Shown here: positions 46,356-60,298 of the stretch, piece after piece
How positions within the stretch are numbered: position 1 is the stretch's first letter
Layout of the letters: the number at the start of each line of letters is the position of its first letter
DNA from: Geosiphon pyriformis
Lineage: Eukaryota > Glomeromycota > Glomeromycetes > Archaeosporales > Geosiphonaceae
Assembly (NCBI GenBank): GCA_016748015.1
Contig: JAAOMT010000372.1
Coordinates: forward strand, 427,400-491,399
Direction of reading: 5' to 3'
Length of the DNA: 64,000 nucleotides
Notes under the pieces: model-generated
Told to the model about the DNA's origin: nothing
What the model saw: only the letters and a program-made list of their open reading frames with translations
Databases searched by the model: none
Translations under genes and position numbers: made by a program

Positions 46356-49300
46356 AGAGAAATCTTGAACGACGAGCTTTCGATGACATAAATATAATAT
46401 ATTTATTCTAATTACCTGATTTTCATTACTTCTAAAATTAATGATTCAATAGCAGCCATTTTGGGGAGTAAAGGATATATCGAACTGGTGACGAATTCGG
46501 GTTTAAAATTCGATTTATTATCTTTTGATATTAGTATCTTAATAATTTAATCAATTTTATATGTGAAGCCTTAAACCAAAGTTCCCGGTGTTATTTTATT
46601 TTCAGCGATCATTGTGAAACCAAACCTCATGCTTTAAGCAGCATGACAAATCAATAGTCATATCATTGTTGAGTTTTCTGGTATAAATTATTTTTTACCA
46701 GGATGGCGTTTTCACTAATGTAGATTTGTGATAAATGATTTAACAATGTAATGCAGTATCAAAAAGTTGACCCTAAAAGGTTTTGTTTTATTGAATCTGT
46801 TGTAATACCAAAAGTTATTCAAATATTTCATGCTTGCACAATTTTTTTGGTGTTACATTTAGATTAGCCAAAAATTATTCAAACTTTTTAAAAAATTAAA
46901 ATTTATTTTCATTTAATATAATTGTTTTAAAAATATATTTTTTATATTAATTTTTAAAATATAAAAATTATTGTAAATAAATAAATAAATATATCAAAAT
47001 ACAATATTATTATTATTTCAAAAAATTTAATTAATAATATAAAAATATTATCTAAATATTATAGCTATTAAATTAAAAATTAAAAGTTTTTTTACGTAAA
47101 TAATTTAACATATATTATTTTTGTTATTATATAAATTTTAATTGCAAATTTAGTAATACAATCAGTTTTTATGTAGAGATTTAAATAATATATTTTGTTT
47201 ATTTTTACTTGATTTGTATATATTATAATTTTTGATTTTAGTGTGTTTTAAGTTTAATTTTTTTGTAATTAAGCAAAACAATTATTTACATATTTTCTTA
47301 AGTTAATAAATTTTGTTTATCTTAATTGTTAATAAAAAATAACATTTCAGTTTTTTCTAAATATAATTATATTATTTTAACTGTTTTTCTAACTAATTTT
47401 TCAGTTGTAGCTTTTTTACCATCTTTAATAATATTAAGCAATATAATTTTTTTATTTAAATTAACTTTTTACTTATTTTTTAATTTTGCATATATTGAAA
47501 CAAATTTGTTGTTGAAATTTATTTCGTATTTATTACTCAACAAAATACTTGATAAAATTAAAATTATGGCTTTTATTTTATTGCTATAAAAAAACCAATT
47601 TTTAAACCTTTTAGACATTTTTGAAATAAAAATAACTTTAAATACATTTAAAAAACGACTACATAAACTTCATATATATATTTTTGATAAAACAATCTTA
47701 TAATTAATATAAAATATTTGTTTAGTTTGATTACAATTTAAAAAATCTGTTGTTTTAATAATAAACCATTTTTTGAAAATTTATATATGAAAAACAATTT
47801 GTATATGTTATAAAGTTAAAATATAAACATTTATTAAACATATGACCTGATATCTTTATCAAAAAAATCTCAATAGAAATTTATATTTTAATATTTATAA
47901 ATGTCGATGCTAAGTTTTTTAGCATAAAATAATTTTAAAAATACATTAAAAAATGGTTAAAATAATTTTTAATGTGTTTATTAAAAATGTCTTCTTTAAT
48001 TATTATATAATATTATTTTTATTTTTATTTAAAATATTTGGATGATTTTAAAACAAATTTGAATACTTAAAAATGCAAATATAAATATTTTTCGATACAT
48101 TTTTCAAAGTTATTTAAATTTAAAAGACTAGTTCAAAATTTAGTGGTTTTAACATTATGTGTTCTTGTATTATTTTGTTATAAACATAAACACCACAATT
48201 TTCAATTACGAAAAAGTTTTTTAAAGTAAAAAAATATATTTTAATATTAGTACATAAAAAATCTGTAAAAGAGTCATTAAGAAAATTAAAATATACTAAT
48301 ATAACAATTTTAGTAGTACATTTAAGTTGAGTTATTGTTTTATTTAAATTTAAAATACTATAAATTCAATTTCTTGAAATTTTTATTTAATCCAAAAATA
48401 TGATCTAAGATTTGTAGATTTGAATAAAAATTAACAAAACTAAGTAGTTTAATTTTTTCAAATCATTTGTAATGTTTTTGGTTATTTGTTGTTTAATATT
48501 TTTAAAGCAATTTTACAATACAAGAACAGTTTTGGTATTTGTAAAATTATTACGAAAGAATTTAAAGAATTGTTTTATTTGGTAAAAGGTAATATGTGTT
48601 TTTAGAATCATTTATTTGTTGTTTTTTGAAACTTGAATCTTATTTTATTTATTAGTTTTAATAAACAAAGTCAATTTATTATAAAGTATTTATTTTTTAA
48701 AAGTATTTGATTTTGATTATATAAAAGTTTAATATTTATTCATTGTTTTTTCTAAATAATTTAATGAGTTAAGATCGTTTTTCTTTGTTATTTTTGAAAA
48801 CAACTCTTAATTTATGTAAACTAATTCAAAAATAATATTAAAATTATAACTTGTTAAAAAAAAGAGAAAATATTAAAATTAAAGATCATTTTTGGTATGT
48901 ATTAAAGTATTGTTAATTTAAATAAAATAATTATTAGTTGTATTTTATTTTATTTTTTAGTTTAATAAATAATGTTGTAGTTAAATTCTTGAGCATAATT
49001 AAAGAATATTTATTCTTAATTTAATTTTAATATATTAACAAAATCTTGATTGAACACTTTTATACTTTTTTTATATTTCAAATTTAATGTACATGATTAA
49101 TATTTAATTTTTTGTAGCATTTAAAATTGTTGTTAAATTAAAATAGTCATTTTATTGTTTATTAATTTCAATTTATATGTGTCAATTCTGAAAAGCTTTA
49201 ATAATTTTGATCAAATTTCAATATGAATTAGTTTTAAGCTTAAAATTTGATTTAAATGTACTAATATTTTTTATTGTTTTATCAGTGTGATTTAACTGCT

Positions 49301-52300
49301 AATTTAATTATATTTAATATATATATATATGTTTCTTATTAAACACAGTTTATGCTCTTTCTAAACATAACCAACAACCTGAATTAATATTATTGAAATT
49401 AATAATTAGTTAAATTTAAAGTTATTAAAAAAAATTATTTTCTTAATTATTATTTAAAAAAAAGAAACTTGCATCATTAAATAAAATTTATTTCAAGTTT
49501 TAAAACTTCTTAGCTATTAATTTATACATTTATTTTATACATTTCTAATTTCCGAATATTATCTAAACTTTGCTTAAAATATTTAAATTTTTAATTGCTA
49601 CAAAACTTAGAATCTTTTATAATTTAATTATTAGTACAAATAATTAACTGGTAAAAATAGTAATTGCTAAAATAATAGTATTTTATAAATCTATTTAGTA
49701 ATTTTTTAATTATTTACAATTAGTAATATTTACAAAAAGATGGTTTTTTGTTAAAAATTCTGCTTTAAAACCAATCATAAATTATATTGTATCTTTTTTT
49801 TATATAAAAATTTAATTCGAATAACCGAATTATCTTTTAGTACTGAATATTAAAACTTTAATATAGAAGTAATTTATTTTATTTGAAATCTTGCATATTT
49901 TAACTTTTCATATAAGTATTTTCAAATTTGCTAAAGCTATATATCAAATTCTTTGCTGTGTTATATTTTGTTAACTCCAAATTTTATTTTTAAATAAGCA
50001 ATTATAATCAATTTTTTACATGTATTTCAACTGTGTATTTTATATTAAATATTTGGTTTTGTTGACATAAAATATTATTTATTTATAAAAATTATGTGTT
50101 TAAAAAATATTATATTTGTAATAAAATTTTTTTAATTATATTGTTTAAGCAACAAAAAATAGTTAAAGTACTTTAAATAATAAAATATAACTATTCATAT
50201 TTCTATCCAAAGCTTTGTAAACATTGATTTTATTATTTTTAAAAATAAATTTATATAAATTATTAAACCAAGATTTTTTATAATAAAATGTTATTTTATT
50301 TGTTATTATGTTATAACCAATTTTAATCGTATACTTTTTGGATTTATAAATAAATAGTTTTTTATTTTTTCGAATTTTTTAAATTACAGTATTTTTAATT
50401 TGGACATTTTGGTTAAAAGATTTTTAGTAATTTTTTTTTATTTTTGGTATATTAAAAATATATTTTTTAAGATTGATACATTTTTTTAATAACAGTATTT
50501 CCTTTTTCTATTAATGTAAACAAAAGTTTGTTTATAATTTTTTAAGTAAATTTTTAATTTTGTTTATATTATTTTTTATCTGTTATTGGTTAAAAATAAT
50601 TCAATAATTATATTTAATGTAATATATAATTACTATATAATATAGTTACAACTATATATTACTTATTTATAACATTTGTAATCTTATTTTTTATTTTTGT
50701 AAATGTTTTGTTAATAAATTCTCTAAATATTATCTTATTCGATTTTTTAAATTGTTTTGGTAAACATTAAACAGACAGTTTTTTTAGTTTTTTATTGTCA
50801 TTTTGAACTTTTAAAATATTGTTTAATGCTTGTATTCATAATTTAAACTAATAAAATTCTATACAAATCTATACTTTATTTAAAAATACCGCTATTATTC
50901 TCATTATTAAATCAAAATATTATTAAAAATTAAAAAAAAAACTCAAAGTAATTTGAAAGTATATTGTAACACGTATTAAAAATATTGAGTAAAAATAAAT
51001 AAATAAAAAAAAAACGTTTAAATAAAGATTCAAAATTTTATTTTATTAAGCTTAAAAGATTATTATAAAATTCTTTTTTTAGTGCACTTTTTAATAAATA
51101 TATTTTTAGATTATTATTATTACAACAAAGGCAAAAAAATTGATTTCATTTTTAAATATTTATCTTAAACTTTCAAATTATGATTAATGGTGGATAAATT
51201 TTGAAGGCAGCTATTTTTTAAATGTATAATGTAATGTACAAAGCATTTATTGAAGATTTAATGGTGTTATTTTAACATTTAATAAGTGGAAAATTGGTAA
51301 AAAATGAATAATATTTTAAATTTATTACAAATTTTATTTCAGTTTCAAATTCAGCTTTGAAGATTCACATATTGAGTATTTCAAATTTCAAAAAATAAGC
51401 TTTTAGAAATATAATAATTTAAACATATTTAAAGACATTTTTTTATAAAGAAATTAAAAACAGTACATACCATATTTTTTCATATGCAAACTTGATCTTA
51501 TTGATCAACTAATTTAGTGTATTCTTTGCTCAAGACTTTTAATATTTGAGGCAAATTATTGTTTTTGGAATTTCAGTTATCTTTATGGTATGCTTTAACT
51601 CTATTGCTCAAACAAAAGAGATATTTACTATTCCAATATACATATACTCATAATTGTATCAAATTCTTTGATAAATCGAATATTAACACAAAAGGCATAG
51701 CTAGTAGTAGGGAAAGCGCATACAACCAACCATATGATTTTAAAATCTTGACCTTTTTTGAATATGACCTGGACAGTTCCATGGTACTTTAGGGTTCTAT
51801 TTCTTTTATGATGGTTCAGCGTAAGAGAGCAAATGCCACTGTGTTTTGAATAAATATCGTTAAAACTTGAATCAATAATAACAAAACTCAAGATGACAAA
51901 AAATAATTGATTTCTTGAAAATTTTATCTGTTCTTATCACCTCATTTTAAATTAATGTTTTTTTAAAATTCAGTAAATTTATCAAAAGATTTTCATATCT
52001 TCAATTCAGCATATCAATTCATCATATATCAATATAGCTTTATCTTGATATCTTTTTTTCATACGCAAAGATCGTAATAATGCCTAAAAATTTTCCCATT
52101 TTGAGCTCATCTAATTTTTAAAAAAATTCTAAGCAACACTTGAAATTTAATTTCTTTTCAATTAATGACCAAATCCATACATTAATATGTAAAACTCGTT
52201 TTAATGGCTATAATCAAGCTTTAAATTTTCGAAAAAAGAATCAAAGGCCTTGATTATTTAAAAAATTTTATTCCTCAAGAATTATGGGCCATTCAATCCG

Positions 52301-52564
52301 AAATTTCAAATAATTTGAAAAATAAAAGTGATGTAAAGGTAAAGATCATTCAGAGAAAGAAATCTCAATTATAATTTAAGGTACTGTTTTAATATGAACT
52401 GAAATCAAAGAAACATAATTACCAAAGGAAATAAATTTTTTTTGTCTCTTGATTGATATCCTCGGTAGAGTAGCAACCCATTATTTAATTGTATTACAAA
52501 AATCAGGCATACAGGTATACCTTATAAATATATATTTTTGTTCATCGGAATTCAATAATCAGAA
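46356..52564. other. 6-kb gene-free region with very AT-rich core (about 46.9-51.5 kb)
   Basis: Similar in look to the 24.9-31.2 kb block but with more G than C on this strand in sampled lines. The only longer frame (47326-47589, 87 codons) is a Phe/Leu/Ile string expected from AT-rich DNA. Ordinary composition returns after about 51500, before the two-helix gene A. Confidence 0.6.
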
Positions 52565-53337
52565 TTAATTTTTCATAGTTTTCACTATAGCCAAAATTAT
52601 ATAAGTGGAAATTCCCAATGAAAGTATACCACTTATTAAACATTTTTGAGCTGAAGAAATTGGTTAGTAAAATAAAAAGTTTTATTGACAAGTTAAAACT
52701 TCAAAATCATCCAAAACCAAATTTTAAAGTTTTACTCACACCATCGTCTTTTCTCTTTTTCTTTAGCACAAATCCATATTGCACCCACTATCCAAATTGG
52801 CCACAAAAGAAATCCAAAAAAGTAAATTTTCTTGGTAATTGACCAAGATCTTTTGGGTTTAGTTGGTTCAATATCTTGAAAAGGATCCATATCCATTGTC
52901 CAAGGACGATAATATTTTGGCGGCTTATCCTTTATTGATGTAGAATATTGTGGTAGGGATTCAATTGACAAAGATCTTCGTGGAAGATGTGCTGCCCGTA
53001 TTGGAGGTATTACTAAGGGAGTCGATATTGTTGGTGATTTTAGAGGAGAAGAAGAAGAAGAGATGGAACTATTTGGAGAAACTATACTCTGGGGTGAGGT
53101 AACTGCCATAGAAGATGCATTAATGTTTAAATTAATAGTTGATAGTTCATTTGAGAATAAAAATGAACTAGATTCTTTTTGTGGTTCTGGAAATGCTACA
53201 ATTTCATTTGAATTTACATCTAGGCTATCTACATTCTGATTTTCTTTTGAATCTAAAGTAGATTTTGTTCTTTGATTGCTACTGTCATTGTTACTATAAC
53301 TGACACTATTTTTTTTATAATTGAATTCCGGATTCAT
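52565..53337 (-). CDS. Two-helix membrane family protein A
   Basis: Exons 52740-53337 and 52565-52650 (reverse), intron donor gtgagt, give 227 residues. The N-terminal 150 residues are a disordered Ser/Thr/Pro/Asn region. A conserved core follows: PPKYYRPWTMDMDPF, SWSITKKIYFFGFLLWPIWI and VGAIWICAKEKEKRRW, where the intron falls. Exon 2 adds a second helix (CLISGILSLGISTYIILAIV) and a short basic tail. Reading only the first exon gives a false stop just after the donor. Copy B (58134) and copy C (63454) share the core, the intron phase and, for C, much of the disordered part. The start ATG is chosen because the sequence around it (tttttctctaATG) is shared with copy C. Resembles anonymous fungal plasma-membrane proteins; no function known to me. 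Confidence 0.75.
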
Positions 53338-53631
53338 TAGAGAAAAAAAATTTAACCTGACAAAAATTTTTTGCACTTTTTAAATATTTAAAACAGTTCA
53401 ACTAATGTAACCAACCACGCATATAAAATTATAATCATAAATTAATTTTACTTATATGAAGGACAGATAAACAATTTTAGAATTGTGTTTCAATCAAATC
53501 ATCAAAGAGATTCTTTGTTTTAAATTTTTTTCAAAGCATATAAATGCACTCATGTGGTAGAATTTTTATCGAGTAATACATTATGTGAATAAAATTTAAT
53601 ATGAATAATAATAATAAAATGCAAAGATCTC

Positions 53632-53632
<1 letters not shown>

Positions 53633-53680
<48 letters not shown>

Positions 53681-53681
53681 T
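53633..53681. repeat. (AAT)n microsatellite
   Basis: About sixteen AAT units. Confidence 0.9.
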
Positions 53682-55071
53682 TTCAAAATAATATTTCTTG
53701 CAGAATTGTCGATTAGCAGAAAAGATATTTTTAGTTTGAATTTAAAAAACCAATTAATGCAAAGGTGAGAATGAATGAAGAACCAAGAAAAAAAAATTTT
53801 TTTACGCGAATAATATTCAATTTATCTATTACTCAATTTTGAAACTGTATTCTATTTCCCTTTTTAGAAAATTTAGAATAAATTCCTTTGATCATGCATT
53901 TGTAAAAAAAAAAAAAAATTGGTCTTAATTTTCCAAAACCTGTTGTAAAAAAAAAAATGGAAGATAGGATTTTAGATATGAACGCATCCCATTTCATGTT
54001 CAAATGTAATGTAGTAGTAAATTTTTTATGTTTTTTATTAATTTAAAACAATAAGAATAAAATGATATGAATTAAAGATAATAGTGATCCTAGCACTTTT
54101 TCATTGTCTTTTTCCTAAAGAATAATATCCTTTGAGACAATAGATAATCGCCATGTATAACGGTTACTCAATAATATTGTAAGTGTTGCTGCAACTCAGA
54201 TGTGACGTTACCAATACACTATGTGCGCAAGAAAATTGGAATTAGCATTGTGTGAGAGACCCAATTAAAATTCACTGATCGATAAAGTTCATGTTTTTTC
54301 CAGCAAAATAACCAGAATTTACGTCACATCTATTATTTTCTTGTGGCTGGTCATATTTTCCCTTCGTGATTCAATAAACAAACAAATTTGGATTCTAGGA
54401 AATCAAAATTAAAAATTAGTTGAAAAGAAAAATAAAATTTTACCAGCATTTTATTGCTAATTAATCAATAATAATAATAATAATAATAATAATAGTTTAT
54501 TGAATACATTTATGATGCATTGAGAAATATTTAGTTGTAGATTTAAATAAAAGATCATTTTTATAACAATATCTTGAAAAATGAGAAATTTTTATTCTTT
54601 ATTTTTAGTAAACTTTATAATTTCAAAGATAATAAAATTTTCTTTACTTTATTTGATCAAAAATTTATAATACCAAAAAATTAATTTAAAAAATTATCCC
54701 AATTTTGAACAAAAATACCGTATTTCTTTATTTAAAAAAATTAAATTTAAGAAATTGGTACTTGATCAATGACCAGTTTGACAAATTTGTATTTTGAAAT
54801 GATTCAATTCCTTAAAAAGTTAAGATTTTATTAAATGAATCAAAAATAAATAAATTATCTTTTATAATATTTTTTTAATCGAAAATAAAAATAAAAATAA
54901 AAATAAAAATAAAAAAATAAAAAGTCTAAATAAAGTTTTAATTTTGCTTTTAAATTCCATCTTTGAGAAAAATAAATAAAAAAAGATTACCAATTAAAAA
55001 AGTTGAAAATTTTTTTCTACAATATATATATTTTGTGAAATTTATTTGAATTTTGCTATTGGTTTCCCTGA

Positions 55072-55124
55072 AAAAAAAACAAAAAACAAAAACAAAACAA
55101 AAACAAAAACAAAAACAAAAAAAC
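55072..55124. repeat. (AAAAAC)n-type A-rich tandem tract
   Basis: Units AAAAAC and AAAAC repeat about eight times with small interruptions. Confidence 0.85.
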
Positions 55125-56089
55125 AACTGGTTTCATATTATCTTTAAATAAACTGATCTTTGGATTACCATTTTTTTTTTGTCAAAACTTTTTTAAACCA
55201 ATTGTATTCACAGATTTCGAGTAGAACTTGTTTAAATTAAATTTTGGGCTAACATTTTAAAATGAATAATAAATTTGATAAATGTAATGTATAAATTATT
55301 ACAATAAAACATTGCAGATAATCATCTTTTATTATTCTTTTTCTAAATCACTGTTTCCATTTTCTATAAACAAAGAAAATAAAAAAATTTTTCTTTAAAT
55401 ATATTATTGAATAATAGTTTCATTTTTTATAAACAAAAAGTTCATCAAAATAAAACTTTTTTTTTATATATATGTTGTATTAAAAAATTCAAACCTATCA
55501 AGAATTCTTAAAAGATATTTATATACAATTACTCGAAAAACCAAATTTTTTATTTTACTCATTCATCTCTAAAAACATGAAATGCGATCTCATACAGATA
55601 TGTCATTATACCATTTTCTTTAGTTAAAAATGCATTCTACAAGTTTTTTAATATTACACGAATTTAGGATCTTGATTCTTTTAAAAGAAAAAAATCATGC
55701 TTGTAAAATATAATATTCAAAAATAATTTCCCTAGATCAAAATATTTCCATCACAAGACAAAAGCGAAAAAAATTTAAACCATTCTTTAAATTTGTCATT
55801 CACCATGCTTGTAATAAAATTTGTACCATTCATAATGGCAAAATTTTGGTTCATGAAATATAAATTAGTGTAATATTTACTAAAATATATATATATATAT
55901 TTTTACAATGCTTCGAGGCACAAAAGTAATTTATGCACAAAAATATTGAGCTTTGAATGAGTAGATCCATGGGTAAGCAATCAAAAAATATTTTTGAACC
56001 TATCAACTTGAATTTTTATAACTAAACATAGATATGGTTTGTTAAGTAAAGATATAATTTTTCATTTGGTTTAAGCCCTTATTTGTCAA

Positions 56090-57065
56090 ACACAATTAAT
56101 ATTATAATTGAAATTTTGCAAAAATTGACCCCTACATACAGTATCTAATGGGATCATGCATAAAAATAAAGAGAATAAGCAGGGATAATATCCTTTGTTT
56201 AATCGATAAATATAGCTCTTTTATTAAAAAAAAAAAGAAAAAAAAAAGAAGAAACGAATTAGAATTCAAGTTTTACAAAAAATCTTTATTATTAATAGAA
56301 TCGTTAGAAACTATCAAATTAAATATCAGAATATAATGATTTATTTTAAAATTATCTATGTTATCAAGTAAAGATCAAGTAAAGTTTAAAAATATTGAGT
56401 AGCTTCTAAAAGAGTTTTATTTTTATATTAAAGTAAAAATTGCACTGTGACCTAAATAAAAGAATTTCTATAGTAAAAACCGATTAATCTTTAGATATAA
56501 TAATAAGATGTCTTTAACAAAGAATTAAAATTAACCCATCTAATCAAATGTGACTATTAATATTTGTATCAAAAAAAAAAAGCTTTCAAGAATTCTTGTG
56601 TCTACTTTTCTTGGAATTAGCATCGCCACGATTTTTGAGAACAGTGTTTAAAAATTCCCAAAAGTAGAATTAAGAATGGGATATTTATTATTTTTTAATC
56701 GCATTAGCAAACGATCAACATTTGATTATCATTTGGCAGAAATGTGAATGCATAGAATGGCTGATAACATCTCGCATGCAGATTTTGCGGTATGTACTAG
56801 TTTTTTGGCGAATAACATTATTCTAATCTAGTAACTAAGTTTATTAAGGTAACCCAATAAATTAAAAGACTTTTAGAAACAAAGAATACTTGCGTTGGTC
56901 CAATTGATACCGAGGATGAAAATAGTTTGTATTATATTACCGGCTAATGAGACTCTTAGTTCGCATAAATGGTTCTTTTGTATTCAATTGGTATTAAGGG
57001 AGAAACCAGTTCTTGGTTCGTCACATTCATAAATTTTAATACCACTCTTAGAATGGGAATGCAGT
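56090..57065 (+). repeat. Inverted repeat, left arm
   Basis: Pairs as reverse complement with about 61335-62370. Shared landmarks include aagagaataagcagggata near 56168, ttaacccatctaatcaaatg, gcatcgccacgatttttgag (one or two differences in the partner) and ccggctaatgagactc near 56941. The arms differ by scattered substitutions and small gaps, so they are old. No transposase or defined terminus was seen. Confidence 0.8.
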
Positions 57066-57477
57066 TTATAAAATTTTACACACAATTATTTAAACATGGG
57101 CGTTGCATTTTTGAACTTTTAAGATAAGAGAGAACATAGTTGAACGAGACTATTTTAGGAAATTATTATATCTTTAAATAGATATTGTATATCGTTGTTG
57201 AAAAAGTCTTTTATTAAATTTCATAACTACAGAGTTGTTCACTCTCGAAAGTGGTGAAAAACATATTATTTACCTTAAAAAATTAACCAATAAACTTATT
57301 TCACTGATAATCTTATATGTGTTTTTTAATAAATATCTTTCTTAACGTAGAAAGTTTAAACTAAAAAGTTTTTTTTAATAAATTACTATCCCATGCTTTC
57401 ATTATCTATTACATGCTTTATTCGGATCATCATTTTTGATATATATAGAGTGTAATTTACACAATACGTATTACCTT

Positions 57478-57479
<2 letters not shown>

Positions 57480-57546
<67 letters not shown>
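57480..57546. repeat. (CTA)n microsatellite
   Basis: About 22 perfect CTA units. Confidence 0.95.
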
Positions 57547-58133
57547 TATCTTTGCCTTTATTACGTTTGTGATAAATACAAATAGGTACACAAAAAAAGA
57601 CAATGAATTTTTACTCATTTAATATGTTTCATAAATTAAAATTTTTTTAGTATTGTTTTGCCCTATATTTGCCATGTGTTTTCAACGAGGAAAATATTAA
57701 TCTTTTTTTAATATTACTTTCAAAGTGATTTTTTTTAATGGAAAGGATCATCGTCATCATCATCATTATCATCATCTTCTTATAAATATCATCAAAGACA
57801 GTGAACAGGGAATAGTATTCTTTGTCACATTTTTCTTTTGACTTGTCAAATAATTTTTTTTGTATCGAATATTAAAGTTACTTGGGCATTAGGTAACTTC
57901 CAGTTAAATAAATATATACATATATATATATATAAACCTAATCTGTGGTCGAAGAATTCTTTATTTTCTCCTTAAATCAATTCAAGTTCATCCCAGTTTT
58001 AAAACATTAGACCTTTCTCGGGATAATTTTTATTTTTTTACGTTTATACCCTTTTCTTCACCTTCATTTCCTTCTTCCCTTTACGAATAATAGTAATTTA
58101 TATAAATTTTTTCAATAATTTTCTTCTCTTAAA

Positions 58134-58883
58134 ATGGACCAAATGCTTGAAATACCAAGTAAAAGTATTATCAATATTAAAATCGATCAAGAAGAAAACA
58201 AAAATCATAATGAAGAAAACGAAACCAACTTTTCATACACAACATCCGACCCATTAAACGTTCCCTCAAAACCAATATCATTGCCTAAATTAACAACTCT
58301 ACCGATAAATGTTTCTACACCCACTACTTTTAATTCCCAAGGCAATGACCCAAACTGTTCCATTACAATATCAACCTTCAGTCCAACCTTACAAGAAAAT
58401 ATGACTTCAATAACACCACCAAGACCAGTAATACAGCGTCAGAGTTCATCATCTCTTTCGATGGACGAAATTCTACCAAAGTATTCAATGGCAGCAAAAG
58501 ATATGCCACCAAAGTATACCAAATCATGGATGATGGAAATGGATCCATTCCTCTTTTTGGAACCAATACAACCACAACTTCCATGGCCTATCACAAAAAA
58601 ACTATATATTTACGGATTTTTATTTTGGCCTCTTTGGGTTTTAGGCGCTGTATGGATTACTTCTCGACATCAAGAGAAAAAACGATGGTGTAAGTAATCA
58701 GTTTTAATTTTTTAAGCTTTTCTTTAAATTGAAAACGAAATGAACAAATATCCTCATCAAATTTTTTTTTCATATTCATATATATTCATAGCAAGACGAT
58801 GTTTACTAAATAGTTTAGTTGCGATGTCAATATTATCCTATGTTATTGTTGCATCTCTAAAAGTGAATCAAAAAAAAGCCTAA
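58134..58883 (+). CDS. Two-helix membrane family protein B
   Basis: Exons 58134-58689 and 58792-58883, with a gtaagt donor, give 215 residues. A Thr/Pro/Ser-rich disordered N-terminus (about 110 residues) is followed by SSLSMDEILPKYS and MPPKYTKSWMMEMDPF. Helix 1 is KLYIYGFLFWPLWVLGAVWI, then SRHQEKKRW. Exon 2 supplies RRCLLNSLVAMSILSYVIVA and a Lys-rich end. Exon 1 alone would stop two codons after the splice site, but the in-phase strong donor and the matching second helix in copy A argue for splicing. It is the most divergent of the three local copies and lies between the inverted-repeat arms. Probably a plasma-membrane or endomembrane protein with a cytosolic phospho-regulated tail; function unknown. 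Confidence 0.75.
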
Positions 58884-59807
58884 GAAAATCAACATGAACG
58901 CAGCTTCATTCGAGTTGCAAAATTTAGACTGAAAATAACCAAATTCAAGAGAGTTCTTTTTTTTAGAATTTTCTTGAGGATACAGTCAATATAGCCTTGT
59001 CAAGCTAAACTTTGGCATGGTTTCTTTAATGAACAAAAAAATTTGGTTTAATCACTAGTGATTAAACCCATAAGTTGATGGATGTCCTTAAAAGGAGCAT
59101 CTGACAAATAATTTATGGTTTTCAGATACAATAATCTTCAAAATTTAATAGTAAACTTTCTATATATATATATAACAAATTTAAAAGAACTTAAACATTG
59201 AAACCTGAAACCATCTAAGATTTTAAATTATCTTTTTTTACATTCACTTAAAGTTTGTTTTAAATCTCATTGAGAAGCCTTTTTTTTTAATTAATTTTTC
59301 GAGATTTTATTAATTTTCTCATGTATCATAACTAGCATTATTGCATTTATTCAATCAAGCATTTTCTTTCAAAAAAAAAAAAAAATTTTAAGTTAGGTAA
59401 ACTTAGAAAGAAATAGTAGTAGCAAATAGATTTTGATTATTTTTTTCTTTCAAATGTAGATCCAAATCGTGAAAATCCGATAGAGATGAACAACGACATA
59501 TAAAGGCTCAAAGAATCAAATATATGATTCGTAATGAGGTTTTTGAAATGAAATAATTTTTTTTTCACCAATATGAATTATCTTTTTTAATCTTTATTAT
59601 AAAATAAAATAAAAAGGGAAAAGGATTAAAAATTAAATTTAAAATTAAATTCGTGTGTTTTATGCATTATCAAACTAATTGTTGATTAAGTAATATTTTC
59701 ATAATTAACTTTGAAAATTTGATTTTTTAATTTTTCTTTTCGTGCTATTGAAATCTAACGAGAAATTAATAATTTTTTTTTTAAGACAGCAATCGAATGA
59801 TTGTTGT

Positions 59808-60002
<195 letters not shown>

Positions 60003-60267
60003 ATCTTTTAAACATTTATTTTTTGATCCTTTGTAAAAATTCTATCTATAATCCCCTTCCCACCACTGTTCAGTTATGATCAATGATCATTACTAAAAAC
60101 TTGATTAAATTGGTCAAACAAACACAAATGCAATTCGTTCAATTCAAGCATTGTTTCAAATAATCTTGTTACCAAGAAATTGTTACACAAAATACCCGAT
60201 TTCTATTGTTTCCAAAATCATTCTTTTTTTGAACTCAATTTTCTTTAAACAAAATAATTATATATGA

Positions 60268-60298
60268 CTGACTGTCTGTCTGTCTGTCTGTCTGTCTA
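60268..60298. repeat. (CTGT)n microsatellite
   Basis: About seven CTGT units preceded by GACT units. Confidence 0.9.

Larger units (their letters stand above)
53338..58133. other. Intergenic, repeats and left inverted-repeat arm
   Basis: Contains (AAT)n at about 53633-53681 and 54467-54494, AAAAAT and AAAAAC unit tracts at about 54888-54918 and 55072-55124, the left arm of the inverted repeat (about 56090-57065), and a CTA microsatellite at 57480-57546. A TATA-like TATAAA at 57931-57936 precedes gene B. No other gene seen. Confidence 0.5.

Noticed and set aside
47326-47589. 87-codon hydrophobic frame in the AT-rich block
   Set aside because: Phe/Leu/Ile/Asn composition follows directly from AT-rich sequence; no family features and no promoter.
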